NCBI GenBank assembly: GCA_964524835.1
Contig: CAZGEG010000004.1
Coordinates: forward strand, 1 to 64,000
Length of the DNA stretch: 64,000 nucleotides
Reading direction: 5' to 3'
Source of the DNA: JACRCG01 sp964524835
GTDB lineage: Bacteria; Desulfobacterota; Desulfuromonadia; Geobacterales; Pseudopelobacteraceae
Shown here: piece after piece, positions 18,330-26,310 of the stretch
Position numbering within the stretch: position 1 is the first letter of the stretch
Layout of the letters: every line of letters starts with the position of its first letter
Position numbers and translations under genes: made by a program
Notes under the pieces: generated by a model
The model's input: the letters and a program-made list of their open reading frames with translations, nothing else
Database searches by the model: none
What the model was told of the DNA's origin: nothing

Positions 18330-19715
18330 TTACCCGATATGAGCGACAATGAATTGACGGACGCTGTCTATGTCGGCATCCATGATTTCGCACCTGGTGG
18401 GTTTTCCATATAAATCCCTGACGGATTGGGGCGCCGGCACCTGGTATCCGATTGACAGTTCCACGGTTTCGCTGAATTTTGCCGGATGGGCCGTAGCAAG
18501 GCAGATCCGTGCAGAATCGGGAGGCAACAGGTCAAGGGCGGCCTTGACACCGACCGCCGTATGCGGGTCGAGCAGGTAGCCGGTCTCCGTATGAAAATCA
18601 CGGATTTCCTGAAGCGTGGCTGCCTGATCAACTGAAACGGAAGAAAAATCCTTCCGTACCCTGGCCATTTCATCAGCACTGCAAGTAATGCGGCCATGCT
18701 CTTTCAGTTCGGCGAACGCCGCTTTCACACGGGCCGGCTCTTCAGCAAACAGGTGAAACAGGTAGCGCTCAAAATTGGATGCGATCTGGATATCCATGGA
18801 AGGCGACACGGTCGAAACGACCTCTCCCAGAGAGTAATCGGATGCATTGATAAAACGGGTCAGGATGTTGTTTTCATTGGTGGCCAGCAAAAGCGTATCA
18901 ACTGGCAGCCCCATCCTCTTTGCAACATACCCGGCAAAGATGTCGCCGAAGTTGCCGGTAGGAACCGAAAAATTGACCGGTTCATCCGTTTCATCGGTGA
19001 CCCGCAGCCAGGCGTAAAAATAATAGACAACCTGCGCCAGCACCCGGGCCCAGTTGATTGAATTGACGGCGCCGAGTGAATATTTCTCCTTGAATTCCAG
19101 ATCCCCGAAGAGCTCCTTCACCATATCCTGACAGTCATCAAAGGTACCGCGCAGTGCGATATTATACACATTGGCGTCGGTAACTGAGGTCATCTGCAGC
19201 GCCTGCACCGCGGAGGTCTTGCCATGGGGATGGAGTATGAAAATGGAAATACCCCTCTTTCCGCGAACGCCATGAATGGCGGCACTGCCGGTATCACCCG
19301 AAGTGGCGCCGATGATATTCAAGGTCTGCTTGCGTTCCGCCAGTATATATTCAAAAAGATTGCCCAGAAACTGCAGCGCAACATCCTTGAAGGCCAGGGT
19401 GACGCCGTGAAACAGTTCGAGAATATAGACGCCGTTCTGTTTGACCAGCGGCGTAATCTCAGGGTGTGTAAAGGTGGCGTAGGAGCGGTTGATCAGGTTT
19501 TTCAGGTCGCCGTCGGGGATGTCGTCAACGTAGCGTGAAATAACTTCAAAGGCCAACTCCGGGTAACTGAGGCCGCGCCATGATTCCAGCTGCTCACCGG
19601 TGATCGTCGGGTATGATTGCGGCAGAAGCAGGCCTCCGTCTGAGGCCAATCCCATCATGACGGCGTCTTTGAAGGAGATGGGGCTGATGCCGCCGCGGGT
19701 ACTGATATAGCGCAT
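18330..19715 (-). CDS. thrC: Threonine synthase
   Basis: This 461-aa pyridoxal-phosphate enzyme converts O-phosphohomoserine to threonine. The start MRYISTRGG is the family signature. The PLP lysine is in HGVTLAFKDVALQF (about residue 110), and the phosphate-binding loop is GATSGDTGSAA. The length fits the longer E. coli/yeast-type class. GAAAGG lies upstream of the ATG. It is first in a run with murJ and ogt. Feedback control cannot be read from the sequence. Confidence 0.95.
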   Translation of the reverse strand: MRYISTRGGISPISFKDAVMMGLASDGGLLLPQSYPTITGEQLESWRGLSYPELAFEVISRYVDDIPDGDLKNLINRSYATFTHPEITPLVKQNGVYILELFHGVTLAFKDVALQFLGNLFEYILAERKQTLNIIGATSGDTGSAAIHGVRGKRGISIFILHPHGKTSAVQALQMTSVTDANVYNIALRGTFDDCQDMVKELFGDLEFKEKYSLGAVNSINWARVLAQVVYYFYAWLRVTDETDEPVNFSVPTGNFGDIFAGYVAKRMGLPVDTLLLATNENNILTRFINASDYSLGEVVSTVSPSMDIQIASNFERYLFHLFAEEPARVKAAFAELKEHGRITCSADEMARVRKDFSSVSVDQAATLQEIRDFHTETGYLLDPHTAVGVKAALDLLPPDSARICLATAHPAKFSETVELSIGYQVPAPQSVRDLYGKPTRCEIMDADIDSVRQFIVAHIG

Positions 19716-19784
19716 GATAAATACCTTTCACTCGTAAAATAGGGTACGAACTATAGCAGATAGTGATCAAATATGAAAGGGGTG

Positions 19785-20399
19785 TCACCCTCCCGATACT
19801 GTCGGCATCACGCTCTCACGAAGCTCTCCCGGTGCCAGCATGAAAAACATCCGCAAAAGGCAGTATTTGTAGAATTCACGAAACAGCAACTGAAAACTAC
19901 CGCCATGATTCCACCAGGATTCTTTCAGGTTTACCGTGTCTACCGGATATGGAATGATGGTTATGTCCGTGGGGAGAGAATTGCGGAACAGCAGGGAGGA
20001 GCGCTTGAGATGATAACGTGAGGTAATCAGAAGTACCGAGTGGACACCGCTGCTCATAAGTATGTCACGCCCGAAGATGGAATTTTCAAGAGTATTGCGG
20101 GATGATTTTTCTAGAATGACGTTGTCGGCGGACGGATCTCCCGGTTTTGGACGATACAGGTCGCTTTTCCGGACGGAAGGGTCAACTCCCACAAAAAATA
20201 GATATTTCGCACGGGAAGCACGAAACAGGCGAACCCCCTCTTCGACACGGCCTTTGCCTCCCGTCAGAACAACGATTGCATCCGCCTTCAGCGTACTCTG
20301 GCGATACGAAAAGGTTTTATAGGTGAAATCAATAAAAAGAACCGTAATTACAACCAGTCCAATGATGCACAGCGTGAGGAATGCCTTGATGATATTCAT
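19785..20399 (-). CDS. DUF218 (YdcF/SanA-like) membrane-anchored protein
   Basis: This 204-aa protein has one N-terminal transmembrane helix (about 5-25) followed by a DUF218 domain. The domain has DAIVVLTGGKGRVEEGVRLF, a nucleotide-like glycine-rich start, and the conserved SRNTLENS and LLITSRYHLKR segments. Relatives such as SanA and YdcF act in envelope integrity, but their biochemistry is not settled. I chose the ATG at 20399, which has AGGA 7-8 bases upstream. The frame opens 11 codons earlier at 20432, but that part overlaps the rpmB promoter. It is divergent from rpmB. Confidence 0.85.
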   Translation of the reverse strand: MNIIKAFLTLCIIGLVVITVLFIDFTYKTFSYRQSTLKADAIVVLTGGKGRVEEGVRLFRASRAKYLFFVGVDPSVRKSDLYRPKPGDPSADNVILEKSSRNTLENSIFGRDILMSSGVHSVLLITSRYHLKRSSLLFRNSLPTDITIIPYPVDTVNLKESWWNHGGSFQLLFREFYKYCLLRMFFMLAPGELRESVMPTVSGG

Positions 20400-20417
20400 A
20401 CCCGTCCTATATTTATC

Positions 20418-20446
20418 TTGCAACAACCACATCAGTCTGCTATAAG
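20418..20446 (+). promoter_or_regulatory. Promoter of rpmB
   Basis: -35 TTGCAA (20418-20423) and -10 TATAAG (20441-20446) are separated by 17 bases, and TGC just before the -10 makes it an extended -10. It lies 33 bases before the rpmB start, facing it. Confidence 0.6.
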
Positions 20447-20478
20447 ATTTTTTTCAGCAATCAACGGAGGACAACAAT

Positions 20479-20673
20479 ATGTCAAGAAAATGTGAAATTT
20501 GCGGTAAAGGCCCCAGCTTCGGAAACAACGTCAGCCATGCAAACAATAAGACCCGTACTGTCTGGTACCCGAATCTCCAGAAAATCAAGGCGGTCAAGAA
20601 CAACGGCAGCATTGCTACCGTAAAGGTCTGTACCCGTTGCATCCGTTCAGGATTCGTTACCAAATCCCTTTAG
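20479..20673 (+). CDS. rpmB: 50S ribosomal protein L28
   Basis: This 64-aa large-subunit ribosomal protein begins SRKCEICGKGPSFGNNVSHA and ends with VCTRCIRSG. The two CxxC pairs (CEIC and CTRC) make it the zinc-binding form of L28. GGAGGA lies 11 bases before the ATG. It has its own promoter, a repeat element starting at its stop codon, and an intrinsic terminator at 20761-20792. The usual partner rpmG (L33) is not adjacent. Confidence 0.97.
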   Translation: MSRKCEICGKGPSFGNNVSHANNKTRTVWYPNLQKIKAVKNNGSIATVKVCTRCIRSGFVTKSL

Positions 20674-20728
20674 TAAGTTAGAAATCATTTTTTGAGAAAA
20701 AAATGATTTCGTTAACGCACTTATCCTG
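20671..20728. repeat. Hairpin repeat element, copy A
   Basis: This 58-bp element runs from the rpmB stop codon to TATCCTG. It shares TAGTAAGTTAGAA at one end and TTTCG-N-TAACGCAC-N-TATCCTG at the other with copy B at 42158-42224. The middle is a 13-bp inverted repeat, GAAATCATTTTTT/AAAAAATGATTTC, with GTTA/TAAC outside it and a two-base bulge. The stem sequence differs from copy B but pairing is kept. The function is unknown. Terminator, mobile miniature element and RNA element are all possible. Confidence 0.6.
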
Positions 20729-20760
20729 CGCTAGGCAGTTCCAGTCAGCTTCAGCCATGC

Positions 20761-20792
20761 AGCCGTACCCCCCAGGGGATGCGGCTTTTTTT
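20761..20792 (+). terminator. Intrinsic terminator after rpmB
   Basis: The stem AGCCGTACCCC/GGGGATGCGGCT, with small bulges, is followed by seven T residues on the plus strand. It would end the rpmB transcript just before the convergent ridA. Confidence 0.75.
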
Positions 20793-20804
20793 CGTTGTCC
20801 GGGT

Positions 20805-21185
20805 TTACAGAGAGGCGATTACCTCTATCTCCAGCAGTGCCCCGCGCGGCAGCGCTTTTACGGCCACCGTTGAGCGGGCCGGCTTATGGGCCGGGAAGCG
20901 CTCGCCGTACACCGTATTTACTGCGGCAAAATCGGCCATATCCACCAGATAAATGGTAGTTTTGACGACATCATCAAAGCCGATTCCTGCAGCGGACAGC
21001 ATAGCCTCGATATTGCTCATCACCCGCTCTGCCTGAAGGGTTATATCTCCCGTCTCCATCTCGCCGGTGGCGGGATGGAGCGGGATCTGGCCGGAGCAGA
21101 ACAGCAAGTTCCCGCATTTTACCGCCTGTGAATACGGCCCGATTGCAGCCGGCGCTTTTTCAGTATGCAGAATTTCAAGTTTCAA
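20805..21185 (-). CDS. ridA: RidA family reactive intermediate deaminase
   Basis: This 126-aa protein of the YjgF/YER057c/UK114 family hydrolyses enamine/imine intermediates released by PLP enzymes. It has AIGPYSQAV, FCSGQIPL and the C-terminal ARSTVAVKALPRGALLEIEVIA, including the substrate-binding Arg. The start is TTG at 21185, with AAAGGAT 6 bases before it, and it overlaps the rel stop. The length is typical for the trimeric family. The pairing with rel is common and the two are probably co-translated. Confidence 0.95.
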   Translation of the reverse strand: MKLEILHTEKAPAAIGPYSQAVKCGNLLFCSGQIPLHPATGEMETGDITLQAERVMSNIEAMLSAAGIGFDDVVKTTIYLVDMADFAAVNTVYGERFPAHKPARSTVAVKALPRGALLEIEVIASL

Positions 21186-23332
21186 TGTTTTATCCTTTCA
21201 ACTTTAATGACTCCCTTAATTTTCATAAGGGAGTTCATGACTTTCTGAAGATGAGCCAAATTGGTAACGTTTACCTCGAAGATGTTTTCTCCTCGCTGGT
21301 CAATGGTGCTCTGTATGTGGGCGCTGGCGATATTGGCTTCGCAGTTCGTTATTGCCAGCGTGATATTGGCCAGAATTCCTTTTACATCGTGACATAGCAC
21401 CCTGATTTTAACCGGCAGTACGGCCGTCTTGACCCTGTTCCATTCGACATCGACCCGCCGTTCGGGATCGCTTTCCAGGGCGAACTGGCAATCGGCTGTA
21501 TGCACCGTGACACCCTTGCCGCGGGTGATAAAGCCGACAATCTCGTCCCCAGGCACCGGGTTGCAGCACTTGCCGAAGCGCACCAGCACGTCGTCCAGAC
21601 CGCCGATTTCAACCGCGCTGCTTGATTTCCCCTTCAGCTTGTTGAGTACCGACTCGAGCCGTGATTCCTTGTGCTCGGCACGCTCTTTCAGTTTCTCTTC
21701 AGGAAGCAGTTTGGCGACGATCTGGCCACTGGATATCTTTCCATAGCCGACCGCCGCCAGAAGGTCATCATCCGCCGCATAGCCGAATTCGGCGGCAATC
21801 TTCTTGAACTCGCCGCTTTTCTGTATTTTCTGCAGATTGATTGAATATCTGCGGAAATCCTTTTCACAGATTTCACGACCCAGCACGATGCTCCGTTTGC
21901 GCTCCTCGATCTTTATCCACGCCCGGATCTTGTTGCGGGCCCGGGAACTTTTTACGATCTTGAGCCAGTCCTTGCTGGGGGTATGGTGAGGCGAAGTGAT
22001 GACCTCGACAATATCGCCATTTTTCAGCTCGTACTTGAGCGGCACCAGCTTGCCGTTGACCTTTGCACCGACACAGCGATGGCCGATATCGGTATGGACG
22101 CTGTAGGCAAAATCTATCGGTGTGGACCCCTTCGGATACCCCTTCACATCGCCTTTGGGAGTAAATACGTAGACCTCTTCCGTAAACAGCTCAACCTTGA
22201 CCGAGTCCATGAACTCCTTGGAATCCTGCAGGTCCTGCTGCCATTCAAGGAGCTGCCGTAGCCAGGCAAAGCGTTTGACGTCCTTCTCGTCGTACCCTTT
22301 CCCTTCCTTGTACTTCCAGTGCGCCGCGATTCCGGCATCGGCAACGCTGTGCATCTCGTGGGTCCGGATCTGGACTTCCATCCGGTCCCCCTGGGGGCCG
22401 ATAACGGTTGTATGCAGGGATTGATACATATTCCCCTTGGGCATCGCGATGTAGTCTTTGAAACGCCCCGGAATCGGCTTCCACGCCGAATGGATCACCC
22501 CCAGCACCTCGTAGCATTCACGGATATCGTTCACCAGTATTCGAACGGCAATCAGATCATAAATTTCTTCGAACTCTACATTGCGCTTTTCCATTTTACG
22601 ATAAATTGAAAAGAGATGTTTGCTCCGGCCGGACACTTCGCCGTTTATTCCGTAGAAGGCCAGTTTTTCCGAGATGATGGCCTTGGCTTCTTCAACAAAA
22701 GCTTCACGTTCATGTTTCTTCTGGGAAATCTTCTTTACCAGATCAAAATAGATTTCCGGGTGAAGGTAGCGGAACGAAAGATCCTCTAGTTCCACCTTCA
22801 CCCATGAAATGCCGAGCCGGTTGGCGATAGGGGCGTAAATGTCCATCGTTTCACGAGCGATCCGCCGCTGTTTCAATTCATCCTGAAACTCCAGCGTACG
22901 CATATTGTGAAGCCGGTCTGCCAGCTTGACCAGGATGACGCGAATGTCGATGGCCATCGCCAGCAGCATCTTGCGGAAATTTTCAGCCTGGCTCTCTTCC
23001 TTGGTTTTGAAGTTGATCTTGCTGATTTTGGTGACGCCATCCACGAGGGCGGCCACTTCGCTGCCGAACATCCTGGTCAGGTCTTCCGAGGTTGCGAGGG
23101 TGTCTTCGATCGTATCATGCAAAAAGCCGGTCACGATACTCGGAACATCCAGTTTCAACTCGGCCAGAAGCCCGGCAACCTCCATCGGGTGGATGATGTA
23201 CGGCTCTCCCGACAGCCTCGTCTGTCCCTGATGCACCTTGGCACAGTAGACGTACGCTTTGCGGATCAGATTGTGATCGGCAGACGGATTATATGCTGAA
23301 ACCTTGTCGAGTATGTCGTTGAGTCTGATCAT
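21182..23332 (-). CDS. rel: Bifunctional (p)ppGpp synthetase/hydrolase
   Basis: This 716-aa long RelA/SpoT homologue controls the stringent response. The N-terminal HD hydrolase domain is intact (HPMEVAGLLAEL, then FLHDTIEDT and KLADRLHNMRT). The synthetase domain has GRFKDYIAMPKGNMYQSLH and EVQIRT. The RxKD form of this loop is the one seen in bifunctional enzymes. TGS (about 385-445), helical and zinc-finger parts (FGKCCNPVPGD), and a C-terminal ACT domain follow. It appears to be the only long RSH gene here. It lies 100 bases after rpoZ, with a terminator-like hairpin between them. Confidence 0.95.
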   Translation of the reverse strand: MIRLNDILDKVSAYNPSADHNLIRKAYVYCAKVHQGQTRLSGEPYIIHPMEVAGLLAELKLDVPSIVTGFLHDTIEDTLATSEDLTRMFGSEVAALVDGVTKISKINFKTKEESQAENFRKMLLAMAIDIRVILVKLADRLHNMRTLEFQDELKQRRIARETMDIYAPIANRLGISWVKVELEDLSFRYLHPEIYFDLVKKISQKKHEREAFVEEAKAIISEKLAFYGINGEVSGRSKHLFSIYRKMEKRNVEFEEIYDLIAVRILVNDIRECYEVLGVIHSAWKPIPGRFKDYIAMPKGNMYQSLHTTVIGPQGDRMEVQIRTHEMHSVADAGIAAHWKYKEGKGYDEKDVKRFAWLRQLLEWQQDLQDSKEFMDSVKVELFTEEVYVFTPKGDVKGYPKGSTPIDFAYSVHTDIGHRCVGAKVNGKLVPLKYELKNGDIVEVITSPHHTPSKDWLKIVKSSRARNKIRAWIKIEERKRSIVLGREICEKDFRRYSINLQKIQKSGEFKKIAAEFGYAADDDLLAAVGYGKISSGQIVAKLLPEEKLKERAEHKESRLESVLNKLKGKSSSAVEIGGLDDVLVRFGKCCNPVPGDEIVGFITRGKGVTVHTADCQFALESDPERRVDVEWNRVKTAVLPVKIRVLCHDVKGILANITLAITNCEANIASAHIQSTIDQRGENIFEVNVTNLAHLQKVMNSLMKIKGVIKVERIKH

Positions 23333-23382
23333 ACGCTATTCATCGCCTGTGACTGATTGAACGGGAATGTACGAGGAGTGGA

Positions 23383-23421
23383 TAAAAAAAGGGTGAAACC
23401 GGAAATAATCCAGTTTCACCC
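23383..23421 (-). terminator. Intrinsic terminator between rpoZ and rel
   Basis: The 9-bp perfect stem GGGTGAAAC/GTTTCACCC (23391-23421) is followed on the minus strand by seven T residues. It lies between rpoZ and rel, so it would partly separate gmk-rpoZ from rel-ridA. Confidence 0.75.
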
Positions 23422-23432
23422 GGGGTGGCAGG

Positions 23433-23639
23433 TTAGACGCGCGGTTTTTTTGAAACTTCGAAACCGATTTTGCCGGCAGCGATTTCACGAAGAGCAGTGA
23501 CTACCTGGCGGTTGTTTTTGGATTCAATCAGCGGATGGGCTCCTTTATAGAGCTGTTTAACCCGCTTTGCAGCCAGTATTACGAGCTGGAATCTGTTTTC
23601 TACTTTTTCCAGACAATCTTCAACGGTTACCCGAGCCAT
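23433..23639 (-). CDS. rpoZ: RNA polymerase omega subunit
   Basis: This 68-aa small subunit helps assemble RNA polymerase and forms part of the ppGpp site. It begins ARVTVEDCLEKVENRFQLV and has the conserved AAKRVKQL and NRQVVTALREIAAGKI. GAAGGGG lies 6 bases before the ATG. It lies between gmk and rel, the usual arrangement. Confidence 0.96.
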   Translation of the reverse strand: MARVTVEDCLEKVENRFQLVILAAKRVKQLYKGAHPLIESKNNRQVVTALREIAAGKIGFEVSKKPRV

Positions 23640-23692
23640 AATTAACCCCTTCCTGCAACATTAGATGAATGATCTTTGTACGCTAATTCAGT

Positions 23693-24301
23693 TCAAATAT
23701 CAAACACTTTTCCGACTTTTTCCATCATCCTGAAGGTTTTGCGGCGATGGGCAATCACTATTGCCGCCAATTCGCGGCATGCGACATCGAAGTTATCGTT
23801 GAAAATTATGTAGTCATACCAGCGCGCCTCCCTGATCTCGGCGGCCGCCCGGGCAATACGGAGTTCGATAACCTCCTGGGCGTCGGACGAGCGGTGTTCG
23901 AGACGGCGGCGAAGCTCGGTCATACTGGGCGGCATAATAAATACGTACACCCCTCCCTCGAACTGCTCCTTCAGCTTCAGGGCACCCTGGCAGTCGATGT
24001 CCAGAACCAGATCCACGCCGTTTTTCCGCGCCTCTTCGAGAGTGCGCAGGGCGGTGCCGTACTTGTTGCCATGTACTTCTGCCCACTCGGCAAAGGCGTC
24101 CTCCGCAACCATGCTCTCGAAAACATCATTGGATACGAAATGGTACGCCTCCCCCTCGACCTCCCCCGGCCTCGGTGCGCGGGTCGTAAAGCTGACGGAT
24201 TCCTTCATATCGGGAAATGTCTTGAACAATTCCCGGCAGAGGGACGTTTTGCCGGCGCCGGACGGGGCCGAAAGAATCAGGATCAAGCCTTCGCGTTTCA
24301 T
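23693..24301 (-). CDS. gmk: Guanylate kinase
   Basis: This 202-aa enzyme phosphorylates GMP to GDP. It has a P-loop SAPSGAGKTSLC (residues 11-22), the GMP-binding SFTTRAPRPGEVEGEAYHFV, and the C-terminal IVIAHRRK region. In most relatives it directly follows yicC in one operon. Here an 11-kb island separates the two, so gmk, rpoZ and rel may depend on a promoter in or near the island end (24302-24364). Confidence 0.96.
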   Translation of the reverse strand: MKREGLILILSAPSGAGKTSLCRELFKTFPDMKESVSFTTRAPRPGEVEGEAYHFVSNDVFESMVAEDAFAEWAEVHGNKYGTALRTLEEARKNGVDLVLDIDCQGALKLKEQFEGGVYVFIMPPSMTELRRRLEHRSSDAQEVIELRIARAAAEIREARWYDYIIFNDNFDVACRELAAIVIAHRRKTFRMMEKVGKVFDI

Positions 24302-24364
24302 CAGGTATGCCTTTCAATAATGTTACGTTTGAGAGTTTAGTGATCCAACATCGGTTTATCAATA

Positions 24365-25846
24365 TCATACATTACAATAACCGGTTTCATTTCTGGCGCT
24401 CTCAAGCAAAACCTTCTGTTGAAGAAAGGTAGGAGGAAAAGCCTGAGAAGGTTGTTCCACCATATAATGGCTAAGAACCGTTCTCACTGCACGTGGCAAT
24501 TCTGCATGATTGATTGTCCGAAAGAGCTGATTACAGACAATTTTATCGAAGATATCGCGCTCCCAATCAGACAGAGAACACACTTGTGACCACCATAAAT
24601 CGGTTGATCCATCGCCCTCATGGTCGAAACGGTGAATAATATAGTGCTCAGGCATCAAGAGAATTTTGTAAAACTCTTCATGATCTTTGCCAAAAGCTTT
24701 TAAGAAGTAGTCACGCTTGGTTCCAACAAGACCACGTGTACGGATAAGGACGCATTGAATAGCTCGAAGAAATTTGACGTTCCAGTGCTTGCCGATATTC
24801 CCAGGAGTCGATGTAAGGCGATTCTTGCTTTTTAAATCGACGTACCGCATCGGAAACGAAAATATCTGCAAGCCTAACTCCACATTGAGATCAAGATTTA
24901 TTTTCAATCGGTCGTAAAAATCAACTGGATGGTCTTTGAAATTATAGAGTATGTAATTTGAAAGATGTGTCAGGCCGTACTTGGCGGCTAAGCGCATCTT
25001 CTCTTCATACAATTTACGAAAGCGAATATCATCAAAGGCAATTCGGGCAGGTTTGATCGCAATTTCACTCAACATAGCCATCTTTTCTTCTGTAAGCAAA
25101 CGGGCATCTAGCCCCTGATTAAAGTCAACATACCTATTTACTGTGCTTGTTCGACCGGAATTGTTTCTATATGAAAAAGTTGCTCCCTTTCCGAATCCCA
25201 ATGACTTGATGTCCTGAATAATATCTTTGAACCGGTCTGATGCCAGGACATTGTTGTCAAATAAGATAAGATTTTTCTTCTCACCATAGAGTTCTTCGAT
25301 CAGCTGTATCTGTCTTCTAAGAGGCAAATAACCATTGAACTCAGGTTCTATTTGATGAACCGCGCAAAAACTGCATTCATTTGGGCATCCTCTTGTTGCG
25401 TACCCTATATAGCTGTTTTGAAGCTCATACGTAAAATTTGCCCCGTTCAGGATACTGTAATCTGGAGTGAGCGTATCAATTTTTGTTTTATCACCCGAAT
25501 CGAGAATTCCAGGGGTATCAAGTAGTCCTGATATTATCGTAGCACCAGTTTCTGACTCCAAATCATCCTGAAGAAGGGTTGCTAAAACGCCTCCTACAAT
25601 TACATCAGACCTGCGTGGCACACTGTTTTGGTAGTACTCTATCGCTTTGACAGTCTGTTTCCAGTAATAGGTGAAAAGTGAACTCACATAAACGCGATCC
25701 CAACGTACTGCACGCATTTCAGGAATGCATCCTTTAACAAAGACAACCCGGTCATTCAGGCGCTTATGATAAGCAGCAATCTTCATTAAACCCAAAGGGG
25801 GATATTTAGTTTTGTAGGGGGGTTCAACCAGTAAAATATCCCGCAT
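24365..25846 (-). CDS. Radical SAM protein of the island
   Basis: This 493-aa protein has an N-terminal domain resembling a B12-binding fold (ILLVEPPYKTKYPPLGLMKIAAY, about 1-110), but without the DxHxxG cobalamin motif. A radical SAM core follows, with the cluster motif C154-x3-C158-x2-C161 in RGCPNECSFC. The next segments read LILFDNNVLAS and DFNQGLDARL, a pattern shared with several radical SAM families of unknown substrate. The ~200-residue C-terminal tail is not recognised. The start codon shares one base with the previous stop (TAATG), so it is the last gene of the six-gene operon. A role in modifying nucleic acid or a metabolite during defence is inferred from context only. Confidence 0.8.
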   Translation of the reverse strand: MRDILLVEPPYKTKYPPLGLMKIAAYHKRLNDRVVFVKGCIPEMRAVRWDRVYVSSLFTYYWKQTVKAIEYYQNSVPRRSDVIVGGVLATLLQDDLESETGATIISGLLDTPGILDSGDKTKIDTLTPDYSILNGANFTYELQNSYIGYATRGCPNECSFCAVHQIEPEFNGYLPLRRQIQLIEELYGEKKNLILFDNNVLASDRFKDIIQDIKSLGFGKGATFSYRNNSGRTSTVNRYVDFNQGLDARLLTEEKMAMLSEIAIKPARIAFDDIRFRKLYEEKMRLAAKYGLTHLSNYILYNFKDHPVDFYDRLKINLDLNVELGLQIFSFPMRYVDLKSKNRLTSTPGNIGKHWNVKFLRAIQCVLIRTRGLVGTKRDYFLKAFGKDHEEFYKILLMPEHYIIHRFDHEGDGSTDLWWSQVCSLSDWERDIFDKIVCNQLFRTINHAELPRAVRTVLSHYMVEQPSQAFPPTFLQQKVLLESARNETGYCNV

Positions 25847-26310
25847 TAGCCACCCAAGCTATCAGATTCAGCCTGCTCGAATATAAAGTGGACAAACTGT
25901 TTAGTGAGTTCTTTACAGAATGTAGAATCGAGTTGAGGGTTTGTGTTTCTGGTATTAGAAAGCAAAAAGTCTCCTAGAAATTCATCGATGAGGATTTCCA
26001 TTCCGGCATTAGCATAACCTTCAATGATTGCGAGTACATCTTTATCATCCGACACTTTTTCATAGGCAAAGCAGTTTTTCTCCAGCACCATGGCGTAGTA
26101 GCATGCCCATTCACGTGTTGTAATGGTTCGAGACCAAAAACGTTCATCGCGTTTTGTAATTGATATTGGATTACCTTTTTTATAGCCAAGACATGAACAT
26201 AGAAAAAATAATTCGTGGGAGTCTTCAACAGCTCCACTATTTTTCATGTTATTATAAAGTTCCTTGTACCTGACATCAGTAAAAACACGTATATTCCCAT
26301 CCATTTTCAT
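25846..26310 (-). CDS. Hypothetical 154-aa island protein
   Basis: This 154-aa soluble protein has no clear catalytic motif. The central FFLCSCLGYKKG segment followed by a short arginine-rich stretch (RDERFWSRTI) and an acidic helical C-terminus recalls, from memory, the small dnd-associated protein 4 family found next to DNA phosphorothioation systems. I cannot verify this. It overlaps the SMC-like gene upstream by 4 bases (ATGA) and the radical SAM gene downstream by 1 base, so it is part of the same unit. It may be an adaptor for the ATPase. Confidence 0.7.
   Translation of the reverse strand: MKMDGNIRVFTDVRYKELYNNMKNSGAVEDSHELFFLCSCLGYKKGNPISITKRDERFWSRTITTREWACYYAMVLEKNCFAYEKVSDDKDVLAIIEGYANAGMEILIDEFLGDFLLSNTRNTNPQLDSTFCKELTKQFVHFIFEQAESDSLGG

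Noticed and set aside
20671..20728. Integron attC site
   Set aside because: attC sites run from TAAC to GTTA. The outer pair here is the reverse, and no integron integrase or cassette array is present.
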